Assembly: GCF_009729055.1 (NCBI RefSeq) | Contig: NZ_CP045484.1 | Location: 1,674,001 to 1,738,000 of the forward strand | Length of the DNA stretch: 64,000 bases | Origin: Sulfurisphaera ohwakuensis | GTDB lineage: Archaea > Thermoproteota > Thermoprotei_A > Sulfolobales > Sulfolobaceae | Direction of reading: 5' to 3' | Part shown: positions 9,576 through 18,291 of the stretch, piece after piece | Position numbering within the stretch: position 1 is the first letter of the stretch | Layout: the number at the start of each line of letters is the position of its first letter | Notes under the pieces: model-generated | Seen by the model: only the letters and a program-made list of their open reading frames with translations | Told to the model about the DNA's origin: nothing | Databases searched by the model: none | Position numbers and translations under genes: made by a program

Positions 9576-10169
9576 ATGAAAAAATGTCCTAGATGTGGTT
9601 ATGAAAATCCAGATAATGCGGAATTTTGTGAGAAGTGTCATTATCCGCTCTTTGAAATAAGAAGTTTATCAATCACTGAAGTCACTGAAACTAAAGAAAG
9701 ATTGAAAATTGTAGTGTTTTATTATCTCTTATTTGCATCAATATTTTATATAATTAGTATAGTAGGCTTTTCTATTTTTCCTCAATATATGAGTATTATA
9801 AACGCAATAGCTACTATTCTTCTCTCATTAGCAATATACGGGTCTAAAGCTAAATGGTATTATTATTTTGCTAATTTATCATCATTAGGCCTATTTCTTA
9901 TATCAAAACAACCTTTAGTTGGATATGTTATATTTTCTCTCAGTGGTATTATTATTTCCGATTATATAAGAGTAATTTATAACATAGAGAAAGATGAAAT
10001 TTTTAGAATATCATTTCTTATTCTTACCATAGGTTATTTAGGAGGTTTATTATTTACAATACTTTATAACATGATTATAGCTGGCTATCTTGTTGCTGTA
10101 ATGGAGAGTGCAAAAAGAATAATGGAAAAAGGGAAGGCAAAAAATAATTTACCTTCTTCTAAGGACTAA
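9576..10169 (+). CDS. Zinc-ribbon membrane protein
   Basis: 197 residues from ATG 9576 (a TTG two codons upstream is the alternative). The N-terminus is a zinc ribbon, CPRCGYENPDNAEFCEKC, of the zinc_ribbon_2/DUF7577-like kind, cytoplasmic. Five hydrophobic segments follow from about residue 45. Proteins of this architecture are common in archaea and have no agreed function. Its 3' end overlaps the convergent surface-protein gene by 21 bases. Confidence 0.78.
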   Translation: MKKCPRCGYENPDNAEFCEKCHYPLFEIRSLSITEVTETKERLKIVVFYYLLFASIFYIISIVGFSIFPQYMSIINAIATILLSLAIYGSKAKWYYYFANLSSLGLFLISKQPLVGYVIFSLSGIIISDYIRVIYNIEKDEIFRISFLILTIGYLGGLLFTILYNMIIAGYLVAVMESAKRIMEKGKAKNNLPSSKD

Positions 10170-11810
10170 AACTAAGCCTATTACAATCAATATCACTGCT
10201 ATTATTATACCTATAATCAAAACTGTATTTGTTGATGACGAGGTTGTTGTAGAGAGTGGGGGTATTAGTTGAGATGTTGTTGCAGTTGAAGGTGTTTGAC
10301 TAGTTGTTGATGTTGAAGTTGACTGCTGTGTAGTTGATGTTGAAGTAGTTGTAGCAACTGTACTTGGTTGTTGGTTATATACTACATAGTATACATTTGA
10401 GGGATCATCAAATACTATAAGCTTTCCGTTAGCAATAAAGTAATTTGAGGAATTTAATTCTATAAGTTCTCCATTCACTAATTTGTAAACTGTAACTTCA
10501 CTATTGTTAGTGAGAAGACTAACGTTAAATAATATATACTGTGATGATGAATTGACTATAACTTCTTGTGCTACATAAGCTTTACCCTGAATTTTTACTG
10601 TAGTATTACTAACATTTTCTGGTTTAACAGTTGTCACATTTGCAGTAACATTAGACTTGGTAACTACAACAAATTTAGCTGAGTTATTTAGGTAAATAAG
10701 TACTAAAACTCCAGCTTCATTATTTACAGAAACCACATGGGTAAAGTTTACGTAAGCTGTAGAAGAAACCTTACCGTGACTATTAGCAACAATTATAATT
10801 TCATTTCCGTTTACATATGTTTTCCCTACAAATTCACCATGAACTACAGTGACTCCTTGAACTTCAACTATTTTAATTTCAGAAAACTCGAAGTTAGTAC
10901 TGTGTTTTATGGGTCCTAGACCAAATGAATTAGTTCCGTTAACATTAACCATATGAACATACCCAACTACGGTACCATTAACACCATAAAATTCTATGGT
11001 TTCTTCACTAAATTGTAACTTACCACCACCCATCAATCCTCCAGCAAAACCGTATCCCATCCCTTTCCAAACTAGTGCTGGCGTCAATGAACCATTAAAA
11101 TATGCCTCTGTAACTATATATCCAGACTCATTGCTCCATGATGTACCGTTATAATTTACACTCATAAAGAGTGGAGAATACCTCTTGGGAATTTGTGTTT
11201 GAATCGAAAGTTCTCCACTGGTAGTTGAAGAGATTGCGAAGCCCATTGAAAGTAAGCTTAAGCTAATGTCCTTAGTTAATGTAGTATTAGTCTTAATACC
11301 TAAAGTTACGTTAACAATAGAAGTACCGTTTGCGAATTGTAGGAGTAATGTTCCAGTACCGTTAACATATGCTAATGTATTAATTGTAATAGAGCTATTT
11401 TCAACCCCAGCCCACACTAGCTCTGATTGTCCAGCACTATATACTATTACTCTAATCAAGTTAGGAACGTTTGTGTAAAGTGAAAGAGAATTGTTTGTAT
11501 ATATGCTAACTTTAACTTTACCAGTATAGTTGCTTATAGAGTTGAAAGTTAGTAGATATACAGATTTATTATAAGTGGCATGTAAAGCTTGATTATTTCC
11601 AGATATCGTATTATTATACATAACTGATGTGACAGTATATAGTACACTGTTAGAATTTAACAAGAAGTTTTTTACACCACCACTGCTATATACACTATCA
11701 TATCGTGTATAGTAAACATGAATTGTCTGATTATTTGAGGCTAAAGGTATAATTGAAAAAATTGGTAAAATTAACACTATTAGTAGAGCATATATTACCT
11801 TTTTCATCAC
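10149..11810 (-). CDS. Cell-surface glycoprotein with Thr/Ser stalk and C-terminal anchor
   Basis: 553 residues. Signal peptide at residues 1-25, then a beta-rich ectodomain of about 430 residues with very many NxS/T sites, a Thr/Ser/Gln stalk (about 465-520) and a single C-terminal helix ending in RRR. This layout is typical of sulfolobal membrane-anchored surface proteins (S-layer stalk, binding proteins, proteases). No catalytic motif seen. It is co-directional with the MMPL transporter gene 70 bases upstream, so the two may act together at the envelope. Confidence 0.8.
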   Translation of the reverse strand: MMKKVIYALLIVLILPIFSIIPLASNNQTIHVYYTRYDSVYSSGGVKNFLLNSNSVLYTVTSVMYNNTISGNNQALHATYNKSVYLLTFNSISNYTGKVKVSIYTNNSLSLYTNVPNLIRVIVYSAGQSELVWAGVENSSITINTLAYVNGTGTLLLQFANGTSIVNVTLGIKTNTTLTKDISLSLLSMGFAISSTTSGELSIQTQIPKRYSPLFMSVNYNGTSWSNESGYIVTEAYFNGSLTPALVWKGMGYGFAGGLMGGGKLQFSEETIEFYGVNGTVVGYVHMVNVNGTNSFGLGPIKHSTNFEFSEIKIVEVQGVTVVHGEFVGKTYVNGNEIIIVANSHGKVSSTAYVNFTHVVSVNNEAGVLVLIYLNNSAKFVVVTKSNVTANVTTVKPENVSNTTVKIQGKAYVAQEVIVNSSSQYILFNVSLLTNNSEVTVYKLVNGELIELNSSNYFIANGKLIVFDDPSNVYYVVYNQQPSTVATTTSTSTTQQSTSTSTTSQTPSTATTSQLIPPLSTTTSSSTNTVLIIGIIIAVILIVIGLVLVLRRR

Positions 11811-11880
11811 AGTAAAGAAAAACGTTTCGACTATATAAGTTTAATACGAACAAGCAAAATGGATTTTAGTAAAATTCAAT

Positions 11881-14409
11881 TTATTTACTTTGTTCCACTC
11901 TTTTTACTAAAGAGATTTTGAGGATTGCTGGATAAATTATAGTTCTAACTATGAAAGTATCTAGAATTGCAGCCAAAGCTATTGCTAAACCAAGTTCTTG
12001 AATAGATTTAATGGGATTTATAGCTAATGCACCGAACGAAAAGGCTAAAATTACACCTAACGCAGTTATAGTATTGGCTGAAATAGATAATCCCTTTACT
12101 ATTGGATCTTTTTCGCCATTCTCAATTTCCTCTTTCACTCTAGAAAGAATAAATATACTATAATCATTTCCTAAACCCATCATTAATACGTAAACTGCTA
12201 TAGGAATCAAGAATAGTATTCCTACATTTGGAGAAACCCTAAACCCTAAATACACTATAGCTAAAGCGGATACTATAGTTAGTATTATACTTAATGAAAC
12301 ACCAATACCTATCCTAATTGAACGTATGAAAATTGCTACTATTATTGCTAAAACTACGGGTAATAGAAGCATTAATGTATAGTAGTAAGGAAATAAATAA
12401 TCCATGAAAGCTAGATAATCTGCAGTAGTTCCCCCAACATAGCCAGTTTCAGTTAAACTTTGAATTTCCTTCACTAGGTTGTAAGCTTGTATACTATCAT
12501 ACTTGTAAGAGGGTATTATAGTAACGAGTAATGTCCTATTGTTATTTCCAACATTTGCTTTAAACATACTAAGAACTGATGGTGTTATTGTGCCGTTAAA
12601 GTTTAGTGGTACTGGACCAAAGACTTCCTCAACACCATTTAACTTACTAACCTCAGCCTCAAATTTCCCTACTTGGATTAAATCTTGTAGCGTTATAGGG
12701 TGAGAATAGTTAAATACTACAAGAACAGGGTTTAGGTAATTTTCTCCAAAAGCCCTATTAATTACGTTTAATCCTTGTACAGCTGGTGTATTAGGTAAGT
12801 ACGATTGGAAATTCAAGTTTAAAGGGGTTGAAAATACATAGAAGCCTGCTATTAAACCAATGACTAAAGCAATTACAAACACTATTACCGGTTTAGATGT
12901 TGACAGTTTAGCAACTTTTTCAAACCTTGGTTTTACCTTAAATTCTTTTGAAGGCCAGAACACCTTTTTCCCTAAAGCTCCGTAGATTATTGGTAATAAA
13001 GTTACAGCAATTCCTACAGCAAACGGTACTGAAAGACCGATTATTAATCCCCATTGTCCAGCAAACGGAATAAAAGTCATTGAAAGAAAGACTATAGTTA
13101 CTGTTGTCCCACTTATCAAAATCGCTTTTCCAGACGTTTTCACAGAAATTTCCATGGCCTTCCATTTATCAACTCCTTTACTTAGTTCTTCTCTAAAACG
13201 TGAAAGTAAGAATATACTATAATCAGTTCCTACACCCATGATTACGGCTATCATAGGTTCTATTACTTGGAAGTCTATTTGCTGTTTTGTTACTAAACTC
13301 ACTAGGGTTACCATAGCTAAACCGGAAATGATCGAAAGGCTTATAGTAATTAAGGTTATTATAGGTGCTAAAATGCTTCTGAAGTAGATAGCTGTTACGA
13401 CAAGTAGGAAAGCGAAAATTAAGATAAATGTAATTGCATCATACTCATTCTGTAATTGAGAAAGCTCAGCAAATACTGGTGTTTCACCAGTAACGTAAAA
13501 TGTTCCGTTAAAAACTTCCTTAACACTTTCCTTTACCTGTGGTACAATTTGCTCATCAATAAATGTTCCATTAGGATAAACTGCAGTAGCTGAATATTTT
13601 GTGTAAATAAGAATAACATCTGTGTGGTTCTTAGAATAAACTGCAAGTAGTGAGGAGGGAGGATTTAAAAGTCTGAAGAAAGCTTTAGGGTCCGATTCTA
13701 ATGCATTATTAACACTTTTGAACAGTAGAAGGGAAGATACTTGCGGTGAAATGTTTAAAACTTTTGCAGTAGCAATTGGTAGTTGCTTCTCTACGTACTC
13801 TGGCGTAACAAATCCTTGAGGATTGATAAATGCTAATGCTATTAACTGAGTTTTGTTTAAGGTCGAAATACCAACTTCAAATGCTAAAGTATAATTTTCA
13901 GTTTTCACGTAAGTATTAGCGAAGTTTTCATAAAACGAAGAATATGAAGATGGCATTCCTTTTTCAGCTTCACTTAAGGCTAGTGTTTCGTTATGTGTTT
14001 CGTTTAACAAGAACAGGAATTTTTCTGGAAAGATATAAAGTGCATATGCACTTTCGTTGAGTAATGATCCCGTTTCATTAACTACTTTCCCTAAAAAGTT
14101 CGCATAGCTTATGTAAACGTTAGGTACCCCACTTACATTAGTTATTAAGGGTATATTAAGTAGTTTTTGCTCTATTAAATAATCTTCATAAGGTGTGGAG
14201 TTAACTAAGACAATATCAATAGAGTTGTTACCGCTACCGGATGGGAAATATTTGCTAAGTAGGTTAGTTGCTATAAATGCTTTACTGTTTGACGGAAGTG
14301 TTACGTTTTCGTTGTAGGAAAGGTGTGCGAAAGATTGTGAGGCTAAATACATTGAGAAAAGAAGAATTAACACCCAAACTATTATTGTTACGATAAACTT
14401 TCTATTCAT
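11881..14409 (-). CDS. MMPL/RND-family transporter
   Basis: 842 residues, a duplicated architecture: one helix, a large outside domain (about 30-320), six helices, a second outside domain (about 540-650), six helices. The conserved TM4 motif of MMPL proteins appears in both halves as GVGTDYSIFLLSRFREE and GLGNDYSIFILSRVKEE, carrying the Asp-Tyr pair used for proton relay. The family exports lipids or hydrophobic molecules in bacteria; in Sulfolobales the cargo is unknown, perhaps envelope lipids. The next gene downstream on the same strand encodes the stalked surface protein. Confidence 0.92.
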   Translation of the reverse strand: MNRKFIVTIIVWVLILLFSMYLASQSFAHLSYNENVTLPSNSKAFIATNLLSKYFPSGSGNNSIDIVLVNSTPYEDYLIEQKLLNIPLITNVSGVPNVYISYANFLGKVVNETGSLLNESAYALYIFPEKFLFLLNETHNETLALSEAEKGMPSSYSSFYENFANTYVKTENYTLAFEVGISTLNKTQLIALAFINPQGFVTPEYVEKQLPIATAKVLNISPQVSSLLLFKSVNNALESDPKAFFRLLNPPSSLLAVYSKNHTDVILIYTKYSATAVYPNGTFIDEQIVPQVKESVKEVFNGTFYVTGETPVFAELSQLQNEYDAITFILIFAFLLVVTAIYFRSILAPIITLITISLSIISGLAMVTLVSLVTKQQIDFQVIEPMIAVIMGVGTDYSIFLLSRFREELSKGVDKWKAMEISVKTSGKAILISGTTVTIVFLSMTFIPFAGQWGLIIGLSVPFAVGIAVTLLPIIYGALGKKVFWPSKEFKVKPRFEKVAKLSTSKPVIVFVIALVIGLIAGFYVFSTPLNLNFQSYLPNTPAVQGLNVINRAFGENYLNPVLVVFNYSHPITLQDLIQVGKFEAEVSKLNGVEEVFGPVPLNFNGTITPSVLSMFKANVGNNNRTLLVTIIPSYKYDSIQAYNLVKEIQSLTETGYVGGTTADYLAFMDYLFPYYYTLMLLLPVVLAIIVAIFIRSIRIGIGVSLSIILTIVSALAIVYLGFRVSPNVGILFLIPIAVYVLMMGLGNDYSIFILSRVKEEIENGEKDPIVKGLSISANTITALGVILAFSFGALAINPIKSIQELGLAIALAAILDTFIVRTIIYPAILKISLVKRVEQSK

Positions 14410-14459
14410 AATATAGGTTAAACAGATAAAATTAAAAACTCAACATTCTTTCTCTCTAT

Positions 14460-15032
14460 TTAAACTAGCCATCTTAACAGACCTTCTTCATTCACTTTAT
14501 CATATAAGTCCCAAATACTATTTGGTATTTCAATTTCCCTAGTTATAACACTTTTTATGAATATAAATTTGAATCCTCGTTTGCTTCTCACTATTTTTAT
14601 TATAGAATGTGCAGTATGAGATCCAAATATTGAACCTTCTCTTTCTCTATCTAAAAAACTGAACAGAAACTTTCTCCCCTTCCCCTTTCTTATAGCTGCA
14701 ACAATTCTAGTGTATTCCTTTTTGTGATGATAAGGATCAATTATTATAAGATCATCATCTCCCATAGATTCAATAGTTAGTGGTACGTCCTCAGCCTTAA
14801 ATGCTCTTCTTATATAAACTTCCTCTTCATTAGAAAATATCCTTTGGAAACGTTTTACTAAATAAGGATCTAACCCTCCCCTTTCTGATACAACTACTAC
14901 ATAGACCGGAGAGGAAAGAGCAATTACCCTATGATAAAATATCCTTAGTAACTCTTCATCTGGAGAAAAGAACTCTACAATTTGATCCTTTTCTATTATT
15001 TCGTCTAAAAATGCAAAACCAGTTCTCAACAT
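14460..15032 (-). CDS. RecA/RadA-superfamily-like protein without Walker A, third gene of the dpo2 operon
   Basis: 190 residues. The start (TGFAFLDEIIEKDQIVEFF) reads like the N-terminal strand-helix of archaeal RadA paralogues (TGxxxLDxxL...xGxIxEFxG), but the P-loop GxxGxGKT is missing (FSPDEELL at that position). A Walker-B-like strand DDLIIIDPYH remains. It overlaps the polymerase gene by 7 bases, so it is translated with it. In Sulfolobus the dpo2 operon is known to be induced by DNA damage; this protein is therefore probably a structural partner in that response. Nucleotide binding is doubtful. Confidence 0.72.
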   Translation of the reverse strand: MLRTGFAFLDEIIEKDQIVEFFSPDEELLRIFYHRVIALSSPVYVVVVSERGGLDPYLVKRFQRIFSNEEEVYIRRAFKAEDVPLTIESMGDDDLIIIDPYHHKKEYTRIVAAIRKGKGRKFLFSFLDREREGSIFGSHTAHSIIKIVRSKRGFKFIFIKSVITREIEIPNSIWDLYDKVNEEGLLRWLV

Positions 15033-16648
15033 TTAATCGCCTTGGTTAAATCATCAAATATCCTTTCTAGGTATGCCTTATAGTAGTCAACATCTTTACC
15101 CTTAAATCCTTCCCTAGCATCATAAAAACCTTTTATTCCCCTAACATATGGAACGTCCTTGATCCAAATAACATAATCGGCTGGCTCACCGTTAATTACT
15201 CTTCTTTTATAATAGTCCAAAAGTTCCTTAATTTTCTTTACACTTGCTTTGACTTCATTACAGTCTTTAGTCTTTGAAAGAATTTCAAGGGAATCGTTTA
15301 GGAAGGACTTCACAATGTTAGGCATATTACTCCTTATGAGTCCTTTAGCGATAATCTCTCCATCCTCCCTATTTGCTATATATCTTGTTGGATAAGGCAT
15401 ATTATCTTTAGTGGTTGTAAAGATAACCCACTTAAACTTCTTGTAATCTAACTTTAAACCGGTTTCTTTTTCTACGGTTTCAACTAGTTTCGAAACGTCT
15501 CCCTTAACTATTAAAGAATCAATTATACCGTGAAGTACTTCAATTCCCAAACTTTCAGCTATCTCAATTGTTTTCCTTAACGTTTTTCTAGCAAAATAAG
15601 TAACCATCTCATACGCTTCTATCTTACCAAACTTAGAGTTCCTATACCCTAGATAGCCAAAAGAGGCCACTAAAATCCATTTTATTGCTTCTGCTCTCTC
15701 TTCATCAATTTTCTTTAGCTCTTCTTTTCTCCTTATAAGCCATTCTAAAGCTTCTGGCACAATACCCCTTTCTTTAAGACAAATTGAATGCAACTCTGTC
15801 TTTATGTCATCACAAGTGTCAACAGTTTCAGCGGATATGTTATATTTTATAATCAGAGAAGGATACATTGATTTAAAATCTATTTGGTAAACGTCCTCAT
15901 AACAACCGGGTTTAGGGAATATAAACAAACCTCCCTTATCTGCTCTCATTATATCTTCTAATTTTCTTAATTTCTCTATTCTAGGAACAACATTTGGTAT
16001 TATGATTTTCTTCTTTAAAGCTACCCACGCTTCATTCGTTGTTAACGCTTTTCCAATAGTTGCATAAGCAATTTCGTGCAATGGTGTTTTAGATACATAA
16101 GACCACTCAAGAAGTCCCTTTATAGATACTGGTGACCTTTTCATCTCTCCTTGAACCTTAACTTGAGCTTTAATCTTGTTACAAGGAAAACCATAACATT
16201 CTACAACATCAGCTTCAAAGTCATCTAAATCATAAACTCTTTCGCCATTTATTTCGTAACAATCTGTACACCCATCATACCATCTAAGGAATTTTACCGT
16301 AGCATAATTAACTTTCTCTACTCTATCTACTAAAGGAATTTTCAGTCTATACAGTGTTTGTGCTAGTACTGTTGGTATCTCGTTGACTACTTTTAACCTT
16401 TTCTTTATGTAATAGTAAGCGTTAAAGCTTTCGACCTCAAATCTGTAAAGCTCAACTTCTTTACCATCTAGGCTCTTCCATTTTTCTTTCTCATAGTATT
16501 TCACCTCAGGATGTTGAAGAACAATGTCTGGATTATCAGTTATTACATAGACTGGGAAAGTTGTCTTTACGAATTCAGTTCTAAAATCGTTTAGCAGAAG
16601 TTTTACTCCTCCTTTTGTTGGATAAGCGTCAAGTACAATTTCTTCCAT
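15026..16648 (-). CDS. dpo2: Family B DNA polymerase, Dpo2 (PolB2) type
   Basis: 540 residues, much shorter than Dpo1 (about 880) because it lacks a recognisable 3'-5' exonuclease. Motif A: DFKSMYPSLI at about 257-266. Motif B region: ILVASFGYLGYRNSKFGKIE at about 325-344, with Lys lost from the usual KxxxNSxYG. Motif C: HGIIDSL at about 373-379 instead of YxDTDS, so only one of the two metal-binding Asp remains. Four Cys near 127-156 (CTDC, CYGFPC) could bind metal. Such changes are known for the crenarchaeal PolB2 family, reported as weak but damage-induced. Middle gene of a three-gene operon. Confidence 0.88.
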   Translation of the reverse strand: MEEIVLDAYPTKGGVKLLLNDFRTEFVKTTFPVYVITDNPDIVLQHPEVKYYEKEKWKSLDGKEVELYRFEVESFNAYYYIKKRLKVVNEIPTVLAQTLYRLKIPLVDRVEKVNYATVKFLRWYDGCTDCYEINGERVYDLDDFEADVVECYGFPCNKIKAQVKVQGEMKRSPVSIKGLLEWSYVSKTPLHEIAYATIGKALTTNEAWVALKKKIIIPNVVPRIEKLRKLEDIMRADKGGLFIFPKPGCYEDVYQIDFKSMYPSLIIKYNISAETVDTCDDIKTELHSICLKERGIVPEALEWLIRRKEELKKIDEERAEAIKWILVASFGYLGYRNSKFGKIEAYEMVTYFARKTLRKTIEIAESLGIEVLHGIIDSLIVKGDVSKLVETVEKETGLKLDYKKFKWVIFTTTKDNMPYPTRYIANREDGEIIAKGLIRSNMPNIVKSFLNDSLEILSKTKDCNEVKASVKKIKELLDYYKRRVINGEPADYVIWIKDVPYVRGIKGFYDAREGFKGKDVDYYKAYLERIFDDLTKAIKC

Positions 16649-16869
16649 TTTTCACACTCCTCCGCTAAAGCCCAAATAAATGTGAAATACACTAGATTAT
16701 AGGGATCTACAAATTCGTCATAAGAAGCGCTTTGGATGTATCTAACTTTCTTTCTTACTTCCTCAAGAAGTGACTCTAATGAAGGGGAATGTAAACGTGA
16801 AATGATCTTTTCTACTGTTTCCAGCTCCTTATCTACAGCCCTAGTGTAAGAGGGTTGTGTTCTTCCCAT
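16603..16869 (-). CDS. Small protein heading the dpo2 operon
   Basis: 88 residues, helical, charged; no known domain. Its 3' end overlaps the dpo2 start by 46 bases in another frame, an unusually long overlap that makes translational coupling likely. ATG 16869 lies about 27 bases after a TATA-like stretch, so the operon message is probably leaderless. Equivalent small genes precede dpo2 in other Sulfolobales (from memory), so it is probably an accessory subunit. Confidence 0.75.
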   Translation of the reverse strand: MGRTQPSYTRAVDKELETVEKIISRLHSPSLESLLEEVRKKVRYIQSASYDEFVDPYNLVYFTFIWALAEECEKWKKLYLTLIQQKEE

Positions 16870-16891
16870 GTGCTTTTTCTCTACATTATTC

Positions 16892-16922
16892 TAATTAAGG
16901 CTTTAGAGAGATAAGTGAAATT
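16892..16922 (-). promoter_or_regulatory. Promoter of the dpo2 operon with an ANTTTC-type damage motif
   Basis: On the minus strand: AATTTC (16917-16922), then a weak TATA-like TTAATTA (16892-16898), then ATG at 16869. ANTTTC is the hexamer described in promoters of DNA-damage-induced Sulfolobus genes, including dpo2. A single hexamer in AT-rich DNA can occur by chance; the operon context is what makes it credible. Confidence 0.45.
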
Positions 16923-16977
16923 AATAGTTTAAACTTTTGAATAAAAATACAACGTGATTAATACCAAAAAATAGTAT

Positions 16978-17031
16978 TATCAGTAAGGCCGGGTTATCGT
17001 CACCATTCTTATTCTGGCGGTCTCATCACTA
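16978..17031 (-). ncRNA. Candidate C/D box sRNA directly after the TldD-like gene
   Basis: Minus strand, 5' to 3': C box GTGATGA (17029-17023); a 12-base guide GACCGCCAGAAT; a degenerate D' (AAGA); 4 bases; C' TGACGA (17002-16997); a 13-base guide TAACCCGGCCTTA; D box CTGA (16983-16980). The spacing fits archaeal dual-guide 2'-O-methylation sRNAs, and the guides are far more GC-rich than the surrounding spacer. The C box begins on the last base of the TAG stop of the upstream gene. D' is not canonical; the targets (rRNA or tRNA) are not assigned. Confidence 0.62.
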
Positions 17032-18057
17032 AAATAATATTATTCTTACCGGCATTAAAACATATGGTGAAACTATTCCGTGTTGTTCATCTAACGCATA
17101 AGGTTTTACATTTTTTGACAAAGCCTCTATAGATAGAAGATCTTGGAAAGGAACAGCTATCTCTCTTATTCTTAACCCGACACCGTCTTTCTCAACAATT
17201 TTGGGTGTTATCCTTATACTATTTTCAATGATCTGGACAGATTCAACACCATATATGGTTATAACACCTTTGTTCTCATCTCTCATTTCTTCTAAACTCC
17301 AATCTCCACCTTTAATTTCTAACGTAAAGAAATCAGGTTCTGGCGGTATTCCTCTTGCATTGCCTGGATTTCCAAATCGTGAATAGAGCGTGCCTAAGTA
17401 ATCTTGAACTACTCCATCACCTATCAATTCCTTCTTTTTAGTTAAAACTCCCTCATCATCAAAAACTGTAAATGCTGGTGAAATATCGTTAAGTGGGTTA
17501 TCAAATATTGTCAAAGGAAATACTTTTTCATAAAGCTTTAGTTTAGGATAATTTCCGTTTAGTAAAGTCTTAACAGTATATGCTATTATAGTACCAAAAA
17601 CCTCTGGAGATAAAATTACTCTAACTCTACCTCCGGTTTGATAGTCTCTGAGTATTCGCTTTACACTTCTTATCTCGTTCTGTAAATAGCTAACTAAACT
17701 ATCTATGTACTGAACTTTACCTCCTACTTTTAGGTAGTCTTTTTCTACTAATGTGATGAATTTTATTTCTTTGCATTCTCCTACTCTCCTCTCAATTCTC
17801 TTTATAACTATTTTGTCTACATAAGGAATTAGTTTCTCAGCTTTATTTATAACCTCTTGATATACATCTTCTTTCTCCTCGTATGAAATACAAGGAGTAA
17901 AATTTTTACCTGGTTGAAAACTAATTTCTTTATTTTCAAGAATCCAGCCTTCTGGTGTCAGAGTCATTTCTGCTTTAATTTGAGAACTTTGTGAGTATTT
18001 TCCAGACCTTGTGATAATTAGGGAATCCTCCTTGGAATTAAAAAAGATTTGTACCAT
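17029..18057 (-). CDS. TldD/PmbA-like protein (divergent)
   Basis: 342 residues. The central and C-terminal part matches the TldD/PmbA fold: LSPEVFGTIIAYTV, then FDDEGV, then a DGVVQDYLGTLYSRFGNPGN segment before a Pro-rich loop. TldD/PmbA modulators process peptides; TldD carries an HEXXH metal site, which I do not see here, so this is more like the non-catalytic PmbA partner or a degenerate copy. Only one member is encoded here. The stop codon overlaps the candidate C/D box sRNA by one base. Confidence 0.7.
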   Translation of the reverse strand: MVQIFFNSKEDSLIITRSGKYSQSSQIKAEMTLTPEGWILENKEISFQPGKNFTPCISYEEKEDVYQEVINKAEKLIPYVDKIVIKRIERRVGECKEIKFITLVEKDYLKVGGKVQYIDSLVSYLQNEIRSVKRILRDYQTGGRVRVILSPEVFGTIIAYTVKTLLNGNYPKLKLYEKVFPLTIFDNPLNDISPAFTVFDDEGVLTKKKELIGDGVVQDYLGTLYSRFGNPGNARGIPPEPDFFTLEIKGGDWSLEEMRDENKGVITIYGVESVQIIENSIRITPKIVEKDGVGLRIREIAVPFQDLLSIEALSKNVKPYALDEQHGIVSPYVLMPVRIILF

Positions 18058-18080
18058 ATAATATATTAAAAAATATATTC

Positions 18081-18218
18081 TTATAACGGTGTAGTTAAGG
18101 AATCTCTAACTACACAAGCTATTAATTTGCAAACCTCTTTACCGTTTTCTAATCTACATTCATATAAGCCATAGTTAGTGGGACAGTAGTATGTCTGTTT
18201 GACGGTATAGTATCTCAT
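18081..18218 (-). CDS. Four-cysteine microprotein, 45 residues
   Basis: An intact short frame from ATG 18218: it begins MRYYTVKQTYYCP and has Cys at residues 12, 21, 30 and 35. The spacing is irregular but would allow a zinc site. A strong TATA-like box (GTTTATATAT on the minus strand, 18250-18241) lies about 25 bases before the ATG, the arrangement of leaderless sulfolobal genes. A perfect 9-base inverted repeat (GTGTAGTTA / TAACTACAC, 18089-18097 and 18107-18115) lies within its last codons and may form an RNA hairpin. Function unknown; possibly a DNA-binding or chaperone-like microprotein. Confidence 0.55.
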   Translation of the reverse strand: MRYYTVKQTYYCPTNYGLYECRLENGKEVCKLIACVVRDSLTTPL

Positions 18219-18240
18219 ATTTAAACATTTAGCTATTCAA

Positions 18241-18285
18241 ATATATAAACTTTTATAAATCTGTGTGTATCTACATACACAGATT
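18241..18285 (-). promoter_or_regulatory. TATA box plus upstream inverted repeat
   Basis: Inverted repeat AATCTGTGT (18258-18266) / ACACAGATT (18277-18285), 9 bases perfect with a 10-base spacer. It lies 8 bases upstream of the TATA box (18241-18250) of the 45-residue gene and 6 bases downstream of the stop of the 325-residue gene. It could be an operator for the small gene or a 3'-end hairpin of the larger one; the position next to TATA favours the operator. Confidence 0.45.
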
Positions 18286-18291
18286 ATTTTT

